In this document: positions 49,734 to 59,057 of the stretch, piece after piece
How the letters are laid out: each line of letters starts with the position of its first letter
How positions within the stretch are numbered: position 1 is the first letter of the stretch
Assembly: GCA_963783145.1 (NCBI GenBank)
Contig: CAWAMM010000007.1
Coordinates: 434,001-498,000, forward strand
Direction: 5' to 3'
Length of the DNA stretch: 64,000 nucleotides
DNA from: DATGKG01 sp963783145
GTDB lineage: Bacteria > Desulfobacterota > Binatia > Binatales > Binataceae
Notes under the pieces: model-generated
What the model saw: the letters and a program-made list of their open reading frames with translations, nothing else
Database searches by the model: none
What the model was told of the DNA's origin: nothing
Position numbers and translations under genes: made by a program

Positions 49734-49752
49734 GTCACAGGCTGATTCTCCA

Positions 49753-51093
49753 TCACCCCTCCACTGCATACGCGCTCTCATTGTGCTGGCTCAGGTCGAG
49801 GCCGATATGTTCCTCGTCCTCGTTGACGCGAATTCCCACCAGCGCATCGGTCAGCTTGAGCAGGATCGAGCTGCCGACGGCAGAAAACGCGATGGTCGCG
49901 AGCACGCCCACCGCCTGGATGCCTAGCTGGCGCGGGTTTCCGTAAAGCAGTCCATTGGCGCCCGCCGGGTTCACCAGCACGCTGGCGAACAGTCCGGTGG
50001 CGAGCGCGCCGAAGATTCCACCTACCGCATGCACGCCGACCACATCGAGAGCGTCGTCATAGCCGAAGCGCGGCTTCATCCGCACTGCCAAAAAGCAAAT
50101 CACGCCCGCCGCCAGGCCGATGATGATCGCGGGAACCGGCGCCACGAATCCCGAGGCGGGCGTGATTGCGACCAGCCCGGCGACCGCGCCACTGGCCGCT
50201 CCCAGCACAGTCGGCTTGCCGGTCGCGGCCCATTCCGCGGACATCCATCCGAGCGCCGCGGCGGCCGCTCCCAGATGCGTCGCGACGAATGCCGAAACTG
50301 CGAGTCCATTGGCGGCCAACGCGCTGCCCGCATTGAAGCCGAACCATCCAACCCACAACAATCCGGCGCCGGTGACGCTGAGGACGACATTATGCGGTTG
50401 CATATGCTCGCGCGGATATCCCATCCGCTTGCCGAGGAAGATGGCGGCGACGAGGGCCGCGGTGCCCGACGAAATGTGGACCACCGTTCCGCCGGCGAAA
50501 TCGAGCGCGCCGAGCTGATGGAGCCATCCATCGACGCCCCATACCCAATGCGCGAGGGGATTGTAGATGAGGACCGACCACAGCACGGTGAACATCAGGA
50601 AGCCGCGAAAGGACATCCGCTCGGCAATCGCGCCGGCGATCAGCGCGGGCGTAATAATGGCGAACATACATTGATAGATCATGTAAGCCTGATGGGGCAC
50701 CGTCGGTGAATAAGCCGCGAAGGGCTCGGAGGCGCTCACGCCGGATAGCCCTAGCCATGCTAACCCACCTATAAAGGAGCTACCTGGTGCAAATGCAAGG
50801 CTATAGCCGAACAAGACCCATTCGATGGAGATGACGCCGGCGAGAATGAAGCATTGCATCAAGGTAGATAAGACATTTTTGCGCCGCACCAATCCGCCAT
50901 AAAAAAGCGCCAGACCCGGGATCGTCATCATCAGAACGAGTGCGGATGAGGTCAGGAGCCACGAAACATCGGCGCCATTGACCTGCGGGGATGCATCGGC
51001 AGCGAGTGTGATCGATGCGGTAAAAATTGGCGTGAGCGCCACTACTACGACAGACCAGTAGAGCGCTCGACGGCCGGTTAGCTTCCCACCCAT
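49753..51093 (-). CDS. amt: Ammonium transporter (Amt family)
   Basis: The 446-residue protein from ATG 51093 (GGAGG ten bases upstream) has eleven membrane helices after a signal-like segment ending TLAADASP. Diagnostic parts: MTIPGLALFYGGLVRRKNVLS, FIGGLAWLGLSG, HWVWGVDGWLHQLGALDFAGGTVVHISSGTAALVAAI, with the pore His pair region, and VGVHAVGGIFGALATGLFA. It imports ammonium. A glnK regulator is not adjacent, which is unusual for this family. Confidence 0.94.
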   Translation of the reverse strand: MGGKLTGRRALYWSVVVVALTPIFTASITLAADASPQVNGADVSWLLTSSALVLMMTIPGLALFYGGLVRRKNVLSTLMQCFILAGVISIEWVLFGYSLAFAPGSSFIGGLAWLGLSGVSASEPFAAYSPTVPHQAYMIYQCMFAIITPALIAGAIAERMSFRGFLMFTVLWSVLIYNPLAHWVWGVDGWLHQLGALDFAGGTVVHISSGTAALVAAIFLGKRMGYPREHMQPHNVVLSVTGAGLLWVGWFGFNAGSALAANGLAVSAFVATHLGAAAAALGWMSAEWAATGKPTVLGAASGAVAGLVAITPASGFVAPVPAIIIGLAAGVICFLAVRMKPRFGYDDALDVVGVHAVGGIFGALATGLFASVLVNPAGANGLLYGNPRQLGIQAVGVLATIAFSAVGSSILLKLTDALVGIRVNEDEEHIGLDLSQHNESAYAVEG

Positions 51094-51308
51094 GAGACGA
51101 TAACCTCCGGAGCCTCGGGAACGCATTTTCGTTTTGAAGCGTTCCGAAAAACTCGAACGACTAGAATTTTAAAAATTCGTCCGCCAATACGAGCGCAACG
51201 ATTTAGATGCTCGCGTTGCCGCAGATGAGAGCAACAAACGTGCCCTCAGTAAAGCAGAAAAAAGGAGGGCGATGGATATACACCCTCACGAGATATTTTT
51301 CGCGAATG

Positions 51309-52496
51309 TTATCCCTTGGGCAGTCCCAGGATTCGCTCGCCGATCATGTTGCGCTGAACTGCTGAAGTTCCACCGGCGATCGTCATCGATTCACTCGCGA
51401 GGATTCGGCGCAGCCAATCGCCGTCGGGGGCCAGGGGCGATCGCCGCTCCAGCAAAGCATATTCACCCAAGAGACGTGTCGAATATTTGACCATCCGTTG
51501 GGACAACTCCGTCGACACCATCTTGGAGATCGAGGCCTCGGCGCCGGGGGGCAGACCCTTGAGCCGCTTGGTGAGGCTCCGCATCCCACTATACTTTTTC
51601 GCGGCGACCTCGCACGCGAATTGCGCGATCTGTTGCCGAACCGCGGGATCCTCGAGCGCTGGTTTCCCGTTGAGGTTGTTACGTTTCGCGAGGTCGACGA
51701 TATGAGTAAGCAACTGCTCGCTGCCGCCCAGCGTTTCGCCGATTCCAATTCGTTCGTGCATCAGCGTCGAGACCAAGACCTGCCAACCCATGTTGACGGG
51801 GCCAAGCAGGTTCTCCTTGGGCACCCGCACGTCTTCAAAAAAGATCTCGTTGAATTCAGCATCGCCACTGATTTGCTTCAGTGGCTTGACGACCACGCCA
51901 GGCGCCTTCATGTCGACCAGTAGAGCGCTCATTCCCTTATGCTTCGGCAAGTCGGGGTCGGTGCGCACGAAGAGCTGACAAAAATCGGCGCGATGCGCGA
52001 CGGTGGTCCAAACCTTCTGGCCGTTGACGACGAAATTGTCACCGTCGAGTACCGCGCGCATCTGGATGTTGGCGAGATCGGAGCCGGCGCCGGGCTCTGA
52101 CATTCCCTCGCACCAGATTTCCTCGCCCGAGATGATCGGCTCGAGGTAGCGTTTTTTCTGTTCGTCCGTGCCCCATTGCATCAACGCGGGCCCGGTCATG
52201 ATGACGCCCAGCACGTTGCATCCGAAGGGAAGATTCAGCCGTCCCAACTCCTGCTGGAAGATGACCTGCTCGATAAAGGTCGCTTGCTGACCGCCGTATT
52301 CCTTAGGCCACGTCAGCCCCATCCAACCGCCCTGATAGAGGCGCTTATGCCATTCCTTAAGGCGTTTCCATTGGCGATCGTCGCCGCCCATGCTGTCAGC
52401 GTCGGAAGATTCGAGTTTCGCGGGCTGATTGGCTTCGAGCCAGGCTCGGACCTTGGCGCGATATGCTTCCTGTTCGGGGCTATATTGAAAATCCAT
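51309..52496 (-). CDS. Acyl-CoA dehydrogenase
   Basis: The 395-residue flavoenzyme has the three-domain ACAD fold: MDFQYSPEQEAYRAKVRAWLEANQPAK, GWMGLTWPKEYGGQQAT, WCEGMSEPGAGSDLANIQMRAVLDGDNFVVNGQKVWTTVAHRADFCQLFVRTD, and C-terminal AGGTSAVQRNMIGERILGLP. It removes two hydrogens from an acyl-CoA and gives electrons to ETF. Its length and EPGAGSDLA/KVWTT pattern are of the FadE-type branches found with steroid or long-chain acids. No other beta-oxidation gene is directly adjacent. Confidence 0.93.
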   Translation of the reverse strand: MDFQYSPEQEAYRAKVRAWLEANQPAKLESSDADSMGGDDRQWKRLKEWHKRLYQGGWMGLTWPKEYGGQQATFIEQVIFQQELGRLNLPFGCNVLGVIMTGPALMQWGTDEQKKRYLEPIISGEEIWCEGMSEPGAGSDLANIQMRAVLDGDNFVVNGQKVWTTVAHRADFCQLFVRTDPDLPKHKGMSALLVDMKAPGVVVKPLKQISGDAEFNEIFFEDVRVPKENLLGPVNMGWQVLVSTLMHERIGIGETLGGSEQLLTHIVDLAKRNNLNGKPALEDPAVRQQIAQFACEVAAKKYSGMRSLTKRLKGLPPGAEASISKMVSTELSQRMVKYSTRLLGEYALLERRSPLAPDGDWLRRILASESMTIAGGTSAVQRNMIGERILGLPKG

Positions 52497-52654
52497 CGGT
52501 TAGAGATGCTCCGTTAATCTGCGTTTCGTTGAGACTGTAGCTCAGACGTTGGGGATTAGGTAGCTGAATGCCGTGCAATTGCACCTGAAAGAAATCGCGT
52601 CCCTTTTTGCTAGAAGAACCATGTATGCGAATAGCTCCACTATCATAGCGGCGG

Positions 52655-52852
52655 TTGCGGTGTGTCTTTGAGATGGATGGATTCGTATTCCGAAAGGGCA
52701 AGGGTGATCACTGGATCGGCGAAAAATCGGGGACTCTTCGACCGGTTGTGATTCCTGCGTATTCCGAAATCGGCCTCGACATAATCCTCGCCAATATGCG
52801 GACGGCCCGGATGTCGCGGTCTCGCTTTTTGAAGCTACTTGAGAAGTGCTGA
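52655..52852 (+). CDS. hicA: HicA-like mRNA interferase toxin
   Basis: The 65 residues from TTG 52655 (RCVFEMDGFVFRKGKGDHWIGEKSG, RPVVIPAYSEIGLDIILANMRTARMSRSRFLKLL) match HicA, a small double-stranded-RNA-binding-fold RNase with an active His in KGDHW. The start is tentative. The HicB-like gene converges on it, 5 bases from its stop, whereas hicA and hicB normally form one operon. Confidence 0.8.
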   Translation: MRCVFEMDGFVFRKGKGDHWIGEKSGTLRPVVIPAYSEIGLDIILANMRTARMSRSRFLKLLEKC

Positions 52853-52857
52853 TTGAA

Positions 52858-53181
52858 TTACGACGCAGCAGCTGGCCGTTTCCTGCTTCGTACCGCAAAT
52901 GGAAGGGGCACCCTGACCGCCGTTCCGTCGCCTCGCGCGTTAGTTCCGCGAGACTTCAGCCCGCGTGCTGGAACCAAGCCAGATTCGCGCAGCACCACGT
53001 CGAGCGTTCCGCGTTCGTAACAACTGCTTAGAAACGACGCGAGCGCGTCTACCAGGTTCCGCTCAGCTTGCTCGCGTGTATGTCCTTGCGAGAAAACGTC
53101 GAGAAGCGGACACGACGAAATGAACCACGCCCCCTTTTTGCGGATCTTGGCAGGAAGTTCAAATTCGATTGAGATGCCCAT
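52858..53181 (-). CDS. hicB: HicB-like antitoxin
   Basis: The 107-residue protein has the HicB partial RNase H fold: ISIEFELPAKIRKKGAWFISSCPLLDVFSQGHTREQAERNLVDALASFLSSCYERGTLDVVLRESGLVP, then a basic tail. Unlike most HicB proteins it has no obvious C-terminal HTH or RHH domain, so autoregulation is uncertain. It should neutralise the adjacent HicA, from the opposite strand. Confidence 0.8.
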   Translation of the reverse strand: MGISIEFELPAKIRKKGAWFISSCPLLDVFSQGHTREQAERNLVDALASFLSSCYERGTLDVVLRESGLVPARGLKSRGTNARGDGTAVRVPLPFAVRSRKRPAAAS

Positions 53182-53239
53182 GCTGCGCGACCTCACTATT
53201 CGTAGCACAATGCCTGGCGCCAACGGAGTCACGTCGGCT

Positions 53240-53971
53240 ATGGATCGCACTTCTCGCTTTTCATACCAATGCAATCAGTGCGGGCGGTGCTGCCATAACA
53301 AGGTCATCACGCTCTCGCCGTACGATGTATTGCGGATGGCGCGTGCAACCGGTTTCAGCACCGGCGAAATCGTGCGCGGCTATACGATCCGACGCGGCTC
53401 TATCCTGCGCTTTCTTCCCGAGGGGATGTGCGCGGCTCTCGATGGATCGCGATGCACCTTACATCGAGGGCGTCCGCTCGCATGCCGACTCTATCCGCTC
53501 GGACTTGAACGCAGCGCGCTCGGCGACCAGCTGATCGCGCTTGATCCTGCCGAAGGATCGCTCGGGGTCTACGGCACTGAATCCACTGCCGGCGACTTCA
53601 TCGATGCGAACGAAACCGCCCACTATCTCGCGGCGCTCGGGCGATATAGCCGATTGATTCCGGTCTTCCGCGAGCGTGTTCCAGCACTGGTGGATTTCGA
53701 ACGATTCGAGCCGCGCGAGTTCTGGCGGCGAGCGGTGGTCGAGGCGCTGCGAGAAAACGGCTGCGACTCGAACCCAATCATCGATGCCATGTTCGACCCG
53801 GACGCGCATGGATGCGGCTCGGATGGCATTGACGAGACAATAACCGCGCATATTGAGCTGCTCAATGGGATGGCGCGGCGCGAAGGCGACGGCGACCGGC
53901 TCGCAGCGGGCGCGGTGATGCTCGCGGTCAGCCTCGGTTATTCGCCCGCCGAAGTGATCGTACGGCCCTAA
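53240..53971 (+). CDS. YkgJ-family cysteine cluster protein
   Basis: From ATG 53240 the product has 243 residues with the YkgJ/Fe-Zn chelating cluster FSYQCNQCGRCCHNK at the start, and a second group C-AALDGSRCTLHRGRPLACRLYPLG. These cysteines probably bind iron or zinc; the family is linked to metal handling and flagellin or protein methylation. It partly overlaps HicB upstream if a longer start is used, so the ATG at 53240 is chosen. Role unknown here. Confidence 0.83.
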   Translation: MDRTSRFSYQCNQCGRCCHNKVITLSPYDVLRMARATGFSTGEIVRGYTIRRGSILRFLPEGMCAALDGSRCTLHRGRPLACRLYPLGLERSALGDQLIALDPAEGSLGVYGTESTAGDFIDANETAHYLAALGRYSRLIPVFRERVPALVDFERFEPREFWRRAVVEALRENGCDSNPIIDAMFDPDAHGCGSDGIDETITAHIELLNGMARREGDGDRLAAGAVMLAVSLGYSPAEVIVRP

Positions 53972-53974
53972 CCG

Positions 53975-54562
53975 CTATTTCGGAGCCTCGGTCGCGGCGG
54001 GCGACGCTGCCGCGGGAGGTGGTGGCGGGAGCGCGGAAAGAATTTCGGTCGCGTGAATCGAGGGATCCACTTTCGGATAGACCTTCAGGATGCGCCCATT
54101 TTCATCGATTACGTAGGTCACGCGCTTGTCGAGCCCGAGGATCGGAATGCCGTTGGCCACGCCGTATTCGGTCGCGATTTTCTTGTCCGGATCGAGCAGC
54201 AGCGGAAACGGGAGGTTGTATTTCTTGATGAACTTCTTGTGAGCATCCTCGCTGTCGACACTGCATCCGAGCACCGTCAGCCCGGCGGCCTGGAATTTCG
54301 AGAAGCCGTCGCGGAACGAGCACGCCTCCTTGGTGCATCCGGGGGTGTCATCCTTGGGATAGAAGTAGAGGATGACCTTTTTGCCTCGATAATCGGCCAA
54401 AGAGAAGGGCGTGATCTGCTCGCCGCTTACCATTTGTGTGGTTATGGCGGGCGCGAGGTCTCCCTCCTTGAGGACGTCCGCGCGCGCGACGCGCGGCCGC
54501 AAAACAACCACCGCCGCGATAACGACAATCGCCGCCAAAGACGCGATCAGAAGCACTCTCAT
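53975..54562 (-). CDS. Exported peroxiredoxin (Bcp/AhpC-TSA type)
   Basis: The 195-residue protein from ATG 54562 has an N-terminal membrane or signal segment (VLLIASLAAIVVIAAVVVL), then a thioredoxin-like peroxiredoxin domain: KVILYFYPKDDTPGCTKEACSFRDGF with the peroxidatic Cys in PGCT and a possible resolving Cys five residues on (EAC), plus LGCSVDSEDAHKKFIKKYNLPFPLLLDPDKKIATEYG. It ends in a Pro/Ala-rich tail. It removes peroxides in the periplasm, possibly reduced through the DsbD-like protein at 33 kb. Confidence 0.92.
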   Translation of the reverse strand: MRVLLIASLAAIVVIAAVVVLRPRVARADVLKEGDLAPAITTQMVSGEQITPFSLADYRGKKVILYFYPKDDTPGCTKEACSFRDGFSKFQAAGLTVLGCSVDSEDAHKKFIKKYNLPFPLLLDPDKKIATEYGVANGIPILGLDKRVTYVIDENGRILKVYPKVDPSIHATEILSALPPPPPAAASPAATEAPK

Positions 54563-54582
54563 TTTCTCCCCCGCCGACGCGG

Positions 54583-55509
54583 CTAAACGTAGTAAAGCCA
54601 ACTTCTATAGCGGGGATCGCGTCCGCGCAATGCACTATCGAACGCGTGGCGAACCTTAAGCGTGATGGGCCCGGGCTTGCCGCTGCCGACCTTACGATCG
54701 TCCAGTTCGGTGACCGGCGTCACCTCAGCCGCGGTGCCGGTCATGAAGCATTCATCGGCGATGTAGATGGCGTCGCGACCGAACAACTGCTCGATTACCT
54801 CGACGCCCTCATCCTTGAGAATCTTCATTACCGAATCGCGCGTGATGCCGCCCAGCGCGTTGGTGAGCGGGGGTGTGCGAACGATGCCGTCGCGAATCAC
54901 AAAAATGTTTTCGCCGCTACCCTCGGCGACGAAGCCCTCGGTGTCGAGCAACAGCGCTTCGTCGTAGCCGCCGCGGCGCGCTTCATAGCCGGCCATGATC
55001 GAGTTGACGTAGTGCCCCGAGACTTTCGCCAGCGGCATCATCGAATTGTGATGGAATCGCACGAACGACGAAGTCTTCAGGCGCGCGCCCTTTTCGATGC
55101 TCTCCGCGCCGAGGTACGCGCCCCATGGCCACGCGGCGATCGCCACGCGAGTCTTGTTAGCGCGCGAGGAAAGCCCCATCTCGCCGTCGCCGTAGAAACC
55201 GATCGGGCGCAGGTAACATTCGGCGAACTTGTTAATCCTGATCACGTCCGCGCAAGCCTTGATGAGTTCCTCGCCACTGTAGGGAATCGGCATCTCGCAG
55301 ATGAGCGCCGACTCGAGCAGCCGGCGAATGTGCTCATGGCCGCGGAAGATCGCGGACCGGCCGTCATCGCCCTTGTAACACCGCATTCCCTCGAAGACGG
55401 CCAACCCGTAGTGAAGGCTATGGGTCAGGACGTGCACGTTAGCCTGGTCGTACGGGATCATCTCGCCGTCCATCCAGATTTTCTCGGAGCGAACGCTGCC
55501 GGTGGCCAA
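54583..55509 (-). CDS. ilvE: IlvE, branched-chain amino-acid aminotransferase
   Basis: The 308-residue class IV PLP enzyme moves the amino group between glutamate and 2-oxo acids in valine, leucine and isoleucine synthesis. Seen: WMDGEMIPYDQANVHVLTHSLHYGLAVFEGMRCYKGDDG, ECYLRPIGFYGDGEMGL, GHYVNSIMAGYEARRGGYDEALLLDTEGFVAEGSGENIFVIRDG and GTAAEVTPVTELDDRKVG. The PLP lysine region is AKVSGHYVNS. It lies just upstream of the peroxiredoxin gene on the same strand. Confidence 0.94.
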   Translation of the reverse strand: MATGSVRSEKIWMDGEMIPYDQANVHVLTHSLHYGLAVFEGMRCYKGDDGRSAIFRGHEHIRRLLESALICEMPIPYSGEELIKACADVIRINKFAECYLRPIGFYGDGEMGLSSRANKTRVAIAAWPWGAYLGAESIEKGARLKTSSFVRFHHNSMMPLAKVSGHYVNSIMAGYEARRGGYDEALLLDTEGFVAEGSGENIFVIRDGIVRTPPLTNALGGITRDSVMKILKDEGVEVIEQLFGRDAIYIADECFMTGTAAEVTPVTELDDRKVGSGKPGPITLKVRHAFDSALRGRDPRYRSWLYYV

Positions 55510-55690
55510 AGGTCTACCTCGCTATCGAAATTGCTGCGGAGCCTCTAACGACTGATGAGGCACCCGTCCCTGAAAGGTAGTGGATGGGGAAACATCGAAC
55601 AAGCGCGAAATCGCCAGGCGAGGAATTTGCGCGGGCAGGTCTCGCTTCAAGAATGGGTAAGGGCTAACGTCGGAAGTAAGGAACAAAATT

Positions 55691-55945
55691 ATGCCGGTCT
55701 CAACCCTCACCAGAAAAGGACAGACGACAATTCCCGGAGAAATCCGGCGACACCTGAAGCTGAAGGCCGGCGATCGAATTGAATTCGTCGTCGAGAAGGA
55801 CGGAAAGGTCCGCCTCGTTCCTCTGAATGTAGACATCGCTTCTTTGAAGGGACTCTTGGCCCCTGCGCCTCGTCGCGCCTCGCTGGAAGAGATGGATGCC
55901 GCGATTCGAAAACGCGCGGCCCGCAAGTTTGCCGGATCCGGATGA
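55691..55945 (+). CDS. AbrB/MazE-type antitoxin
   Basis: The 84-residue protein has the swapped-hairpin DNA-binding domain (STLTRKGQTTIPGEIRRHLKLKAGDRIEFVVEKDGKVRLVPL), then a helix that would cover the toxin (LEEMDAAIRKRAARKF). It pairs with the PIN gene whose start overlaps its stop (ATGA), a VapBC arrangement. It probably represses the operon. Confidence 0.9.
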   Translation: MPVSTLTRKGQTTIPGEIRRHLKLKAGDRIEFVVEKDGKVRLVPLNVDIASLKGLLAPAPRRASLEEMDAAIRKRAARKFAGSG

Positions 55946-56334
55946 GGGGCATTGATACCAACATCCTCGTGCGCTTTCTGGTTCAAGACGATCCCGAGCA
56001 ATCACGCACCGCAACGGATCTCCTGACGCGATTCTGCACTGACGAGAATCCCGGCTTCGTAGATCAGGTCGTCCTATGTGAGCTGGTGTGGGTGCTGGAG
56101 GGTTTTTACGGATATGCACGTGAGCAAGTCTCGCTCGCTCTGAGTGGAATCATCCGTGCGACAAATCTCAGCATCGAAGAGCGGGAGGAAGTGCGCGAGG
56201 CGCTCAATCAATACAATGCGGGCGCAGACTTTCCGGATGTCCTGATCGGGCTGGTGAATCTACGACGGGGATGTGAACACACGCTTACCTTTGATCGAAA
56301 AGCGGGGCGACTTCGCGGGTTTCGCCGCTTGTAA
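55942..56334 (+). CDS. VapC-type PIN-domain toxin
   Basis: The 130-residue PIN RNase has the acidic cluster: Asp in MRGIDTNILVRFLVQDDPEQ, Glu in VVLCELVWVLEGFY, and Asp in GADFPDVLIGLV and LTFDRKAGRL. It would cleave tRNA or rRNA when freed from the AbrB-like antitoxin, with which it is translationally coupled. Confidence 0.92.
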   Translation: MRGIDTNILVRFLVQDDPEQSRTATDLLTRFCTDENPGFVDQVVLCELVWVLEGFYGYAREQVSLALSGIIRATNLSIEEREEVREALNQYNAGADFPDVLIGLVNLRRGCEHTLTFDRKAGRLRGFRRL

Positions 56335-56385
56335 AAGAGAACTCGGCGGTTGACCGGACCTGCCAATGCGTCCTTTAATCCCGCC

Positions 56386-57792
56386 ATGGCAGGAATTGTT
56401 TCTTACGGTTCATATGTTCCCTACCGCCGCCTCAAGCGCGCCGCGATAGGGCAGGTACTCGGCGTCGCCGCCGGCAAGGGCGAACGCTCGGTCGCCAGCT
56501 TCGACGAAGATTCGGTCTCGATGGCGGTCGAGGCGACCCGCGATGCGTTGCGTGGGGCGAAAGCGGCTGATACCCAGGCACTGTTCTTCGCTACTACCAC
56601 ACCGCCATACGGCGAGAAGCTCAATGCCGCGACTCTCGGCGCCGCGACATTGCTTCCGGCCGAGATTCGCGCCGCCGACTGCACCGGCTCGGTTCGCGCC
56701 GGCCTCTCCGCGATGTTGCAGGCTTCCGATGCGGTCAAAGCGGGTGCTAAGCAAGCCGTCGTCGCGATGGCTGATTGCCGGCTCGCCGCTCCCGAGGGCA
56801 AAGCTGAGCAATCCAACGGCGACGCCGCCGCGGCATTCGTGTTCGGCAATGACAACGTGATCGCGGAAATCGAAGCAACCGCCTCGATGACGCGTGAAAT
56901 CCTCGATACCTGGCGCGCTCCGGGCGAGCGCTTCGGGCATAGCTGGGAAGAGCGCTTCACGCTGACCCAGAGCCACGGCCCGATCCTCGCGCAAGTCATC
57001 AAGACGGTGCTGGAAAAGGTCAAACTCGCGCCCACCGACCTCGCGAAGATCGTCATCGATACACCCAACCCGCGCGCTATCGATGAGGTGGCACGTGCGC
57101 TGAAGCTCGAACCGTCGAAATTTGCCGATTCCTTCGCGCCTACCGTGGGGCAGACCGGCGCCGCGCACATCGGGCTGATGCTAACGGGCATCCTGCCAAC
57201 GGCGAAACCGGGCGATCGCATCCTGGTGGTAAGCGTCGCCGACGGCGCCGATGCGATGGTGCTAAAAATCACGCCAGCGGTTGCGAGTTTCAAACCGACG
57301 CGCTCGGTCGGCCAGCAAATCGAATCGAAGGGCGATGTCTCCTACGGCAATTACCTGAAGTGGCGCGAGATTCTTCCCACCGAGCCGCCGCGCCGTCCCG
57401 ATCCAGATCGTCCCGCTGGACCGCCGATGCTGCGCAGCGAGCGCTGGAAGTACGGTTTCATTGGATCGCGGTGCAAAAAATGCGGGACCCCGCAGCTTCC
57501 GCCACAGTTGGTATGCGTGAAGTGCCAATCCCGCGACATGGAGCCGTATTCGTTCGCGGACCGCACGGCCAGAATCGCCACCTACGCCATCGACAGATTG
57601 GCCTATTCGCTCAATCCCCCAACCATCAATGTTGTGATAGATTTTGAGGGCGGAGGACGCTTTTTAGGTGAGATGACCGACTGCGAACCCGAGAAGGTCG
57701 CGATCGGTGATGAAGTGGAAATGACCTTCCGTCGCTTGTTTACGGCTGGAGGCGTGCACAACTATTTTTGGAAGGCGCGACCCAAGCGCTAG
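56386..57792 (+). CDS. HMG-CoA-synthase-like/DUF35 fusion protein
   Basis: From ATG 56386 the product has 468 residues. Residues to about 310 follow the thiolase/3-oxoacyl or HMG-CoA synthase fold: IVSYGSYVPYRRLKRAAIG, ALFFATTTPPYGEKLNAATLGAATLLP, IRAADCTGSVRAGLSAMLQASDAV with a Cys at the nucleophile place, and FGHSWEERFTLTQSHG. The last 130 residues are a DUF35 zinc ribbon and OB-fold (CKKCGTPQLPPQLVCVKCQS). Fusion of the two shows they act as one unit. With the thiolase gene 19 bases downstream it should carry out a condensation or cleavage on acyl-CoA. A TTG at 56350 could extend it. Confidence 0.85.
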   Translation: MAGIVSYGSYVPYRRLKRAAIGQVLGVAAGKGERSVASFDEDSVSMAVEATRDALRGAKAADTQALFFATTTPPYGEKLNAATLGAATLLPAEIRAADCTGSVRAGLSAMLQASDAVKAGAKQAVVAMADCRLAAPEGKAEQSNGDAAAAFVFGNDNVIAEIEATASMTREILDTWRAPGERFGHSWEERFTLTQSHGPILAQVIKTVLEKVKLAPTDLAKIVIDTPNPRAIDEVARALKLEPSKFADSFAPTVGQTGAAHIGLMLTGILPTAKPGDRILVVSVADGADAMVLKITPAVASFKPTRSVGQQIESKGDVSYGNYLKWREILPTEPPRRPDPDRPAGPPMLRSERWKYGFIGSRCKKCGTPQLPPQLVCVKCQSRDMEPYSFADRTARIATYAIDRLAYSLNPPTINVVIDFEGGGRFLGEMTDCEPEKVAIGDEVEMTFRRLFTAGGVHNYFWKARPKR

Positions 57793-57811
57793 CAAATCCC
57801 AGGAGGGACTA

Positions 57812-58996
57812 ATGGCAAGCAGAGGAATCAAAGACCGCGTCGCTATCATCGGCATGGGCTGCACCAAGTTCGGTGAGCATTGGGACAAAGGCCCCGAGGA
57901 TTTGTTGGTCCAGGCCGCCTACGATGCGTACGAATCGGCAGGCGTCACACCCGACGATGTCGACGCATACTGGCTCGGCACCATGGGCTCGGGAATCTCT
58001 GGCCTGACGCTGTCGGAGCCGCTCAAGATTCAATTCAAACCCGTGACCCGCGTCGAGAACATGTGCGCCACCGGCTCCGAAGCGCTGCGTCAGGCCGCCT
58101 ACGCGGTAGCCTCGGGCGCGTTCGACATGGCAATGGCGATCGGCGTCGAGAAGTTGAAGGACTCCGGGTACTCGGGCCTCGTCGGCAACGTACCGCCCAA
58201 TGACGGCACCGAAGGGAGCATGACGGCGCCGGCTTCGTTCTCGCTCCTCGCGCCCGCGTATTTCAAAAAGTACGGCCTGGATGCGGAGAAGGGCAAAGAA
58301 GTGCTCTCCCGCATCGCGTGGAAGAACCATAAGAACGGCGCAAAAAATCCCAAGGCGCAGTTCCAGAAAGAAGTCTCAATGGAAACGATCAGAAATTCGC
58401 CGAAAATCGCGGATCCTCTCGGCATCATGGATTGCTCGGGCGTGTCGGACGGATCGGCGGCCGCGATCGTGGTTCGTGCCGAGGACGCACACAAGTATTG
58501 CAAGCATCCCATCTACTTGAAGGCACTGTCGTTCGTCGCAGGACCGGCCGAAGGACCTCTCTCGCAGGAGTATGATTTCACTACTTTCCGTGAGGTCGTG
58601 GCCTCGGCCAAAGATGCCTACAACCAGGCCGGCATCACCAATCCGCGCGAACAGCTCAGTATGGCCGAAGTGCACGACTGCTTCACTCCGACTGAGCTGG
58701 TGCTGATGGAAGACCTTGGCTTCAGCAAGCGCGGAACCGCGTGGCAGGACGTGATGGACGGGTACTTCGACCTCGATGGCAAGCTGCCGGTCAATCCGGA
58801 CGGCGGACTGAAGTCCTTCGGACATCCAATCGGCGCCTCGGGGCTGCGCATGATGTACGAAATGTGGCTGCAGCTGCGCGGCGAAGCGGGACCACGCCAG
58901 ATCAAGAATCCGAAGTTGGGGCTGACCCACAACCTCGGCGGCGCGCCGGGCCGCTGCGTGAGCTTCGTGTCAGTCGTCGGCAGCCAGGTCGGCTGA
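57812..58996 (+). CDS. SCP-x-type thiolase
   Basis: The 394-residue protein has the SCP2-thiolase pattern with the nucleophilic Cys present: RVENMCATGSEALRQAAYAVASGAFDMAMAIG, then ISMAEVHDCFTPTELVLMEDLGF and KSFGHPIGASGLRMMYEM. It probably cleaves or forms 3-oxoacyl-CoA, together with the upstream DUF35 fusion. Compare the Cys-less paralogue at 16459-17610. GGAGG precedes the start. Confidence 0.92.
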   Translation: MASRGIKDRVAIIGMGCTKFGEHWDKGPEDLLVQAAYDAYESAGVTPDDVDAYWLGTMGSGISGLTLSEPLKIQFKPVTRVENMCATGSEALRQAAYAVASGAFDMAMAIGVEKLKDSGYSGLVGNVPPNDGTEGSMTAPASFSLLAPAYFKKYGLDAEKGKEVLSRIAWKNHKNGAKNPKAQFQKEVSMETIRNSPKIADPLGIMDCSGVSDGSAAAIVVRAEDAHKYCKHPIYLKALSFVAGPAEGPLSQEYDFTTFREVVASAKDAYNQAGITNPREQLSMAEVHDCFTPTELVLMEDLGFSKRGTAWQDVMDGYFDLDGKLPVNPDGGLKSFGHPIGASGLRMMYEMWLQLRGEAGPRQIKNPKLGLTHNLGGAPGRCVSFVSVVGSQVG

Positions 58997-59022
58997 TCGA
59001 CACAACCCTCACCACGTGAACC

Positions 59023-59057
59023 AAACGGGGATCGCAGTCGCGGTCCCCGTTTTCATT
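59023..59057 (+). terminator. Rho-independent terminator after the thiolase
   Basis: AAACGGGGA (59023-59031) pairs with TCCCCGTTT (59044-59052), followed by TCATTT. Confidence 0.78.
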
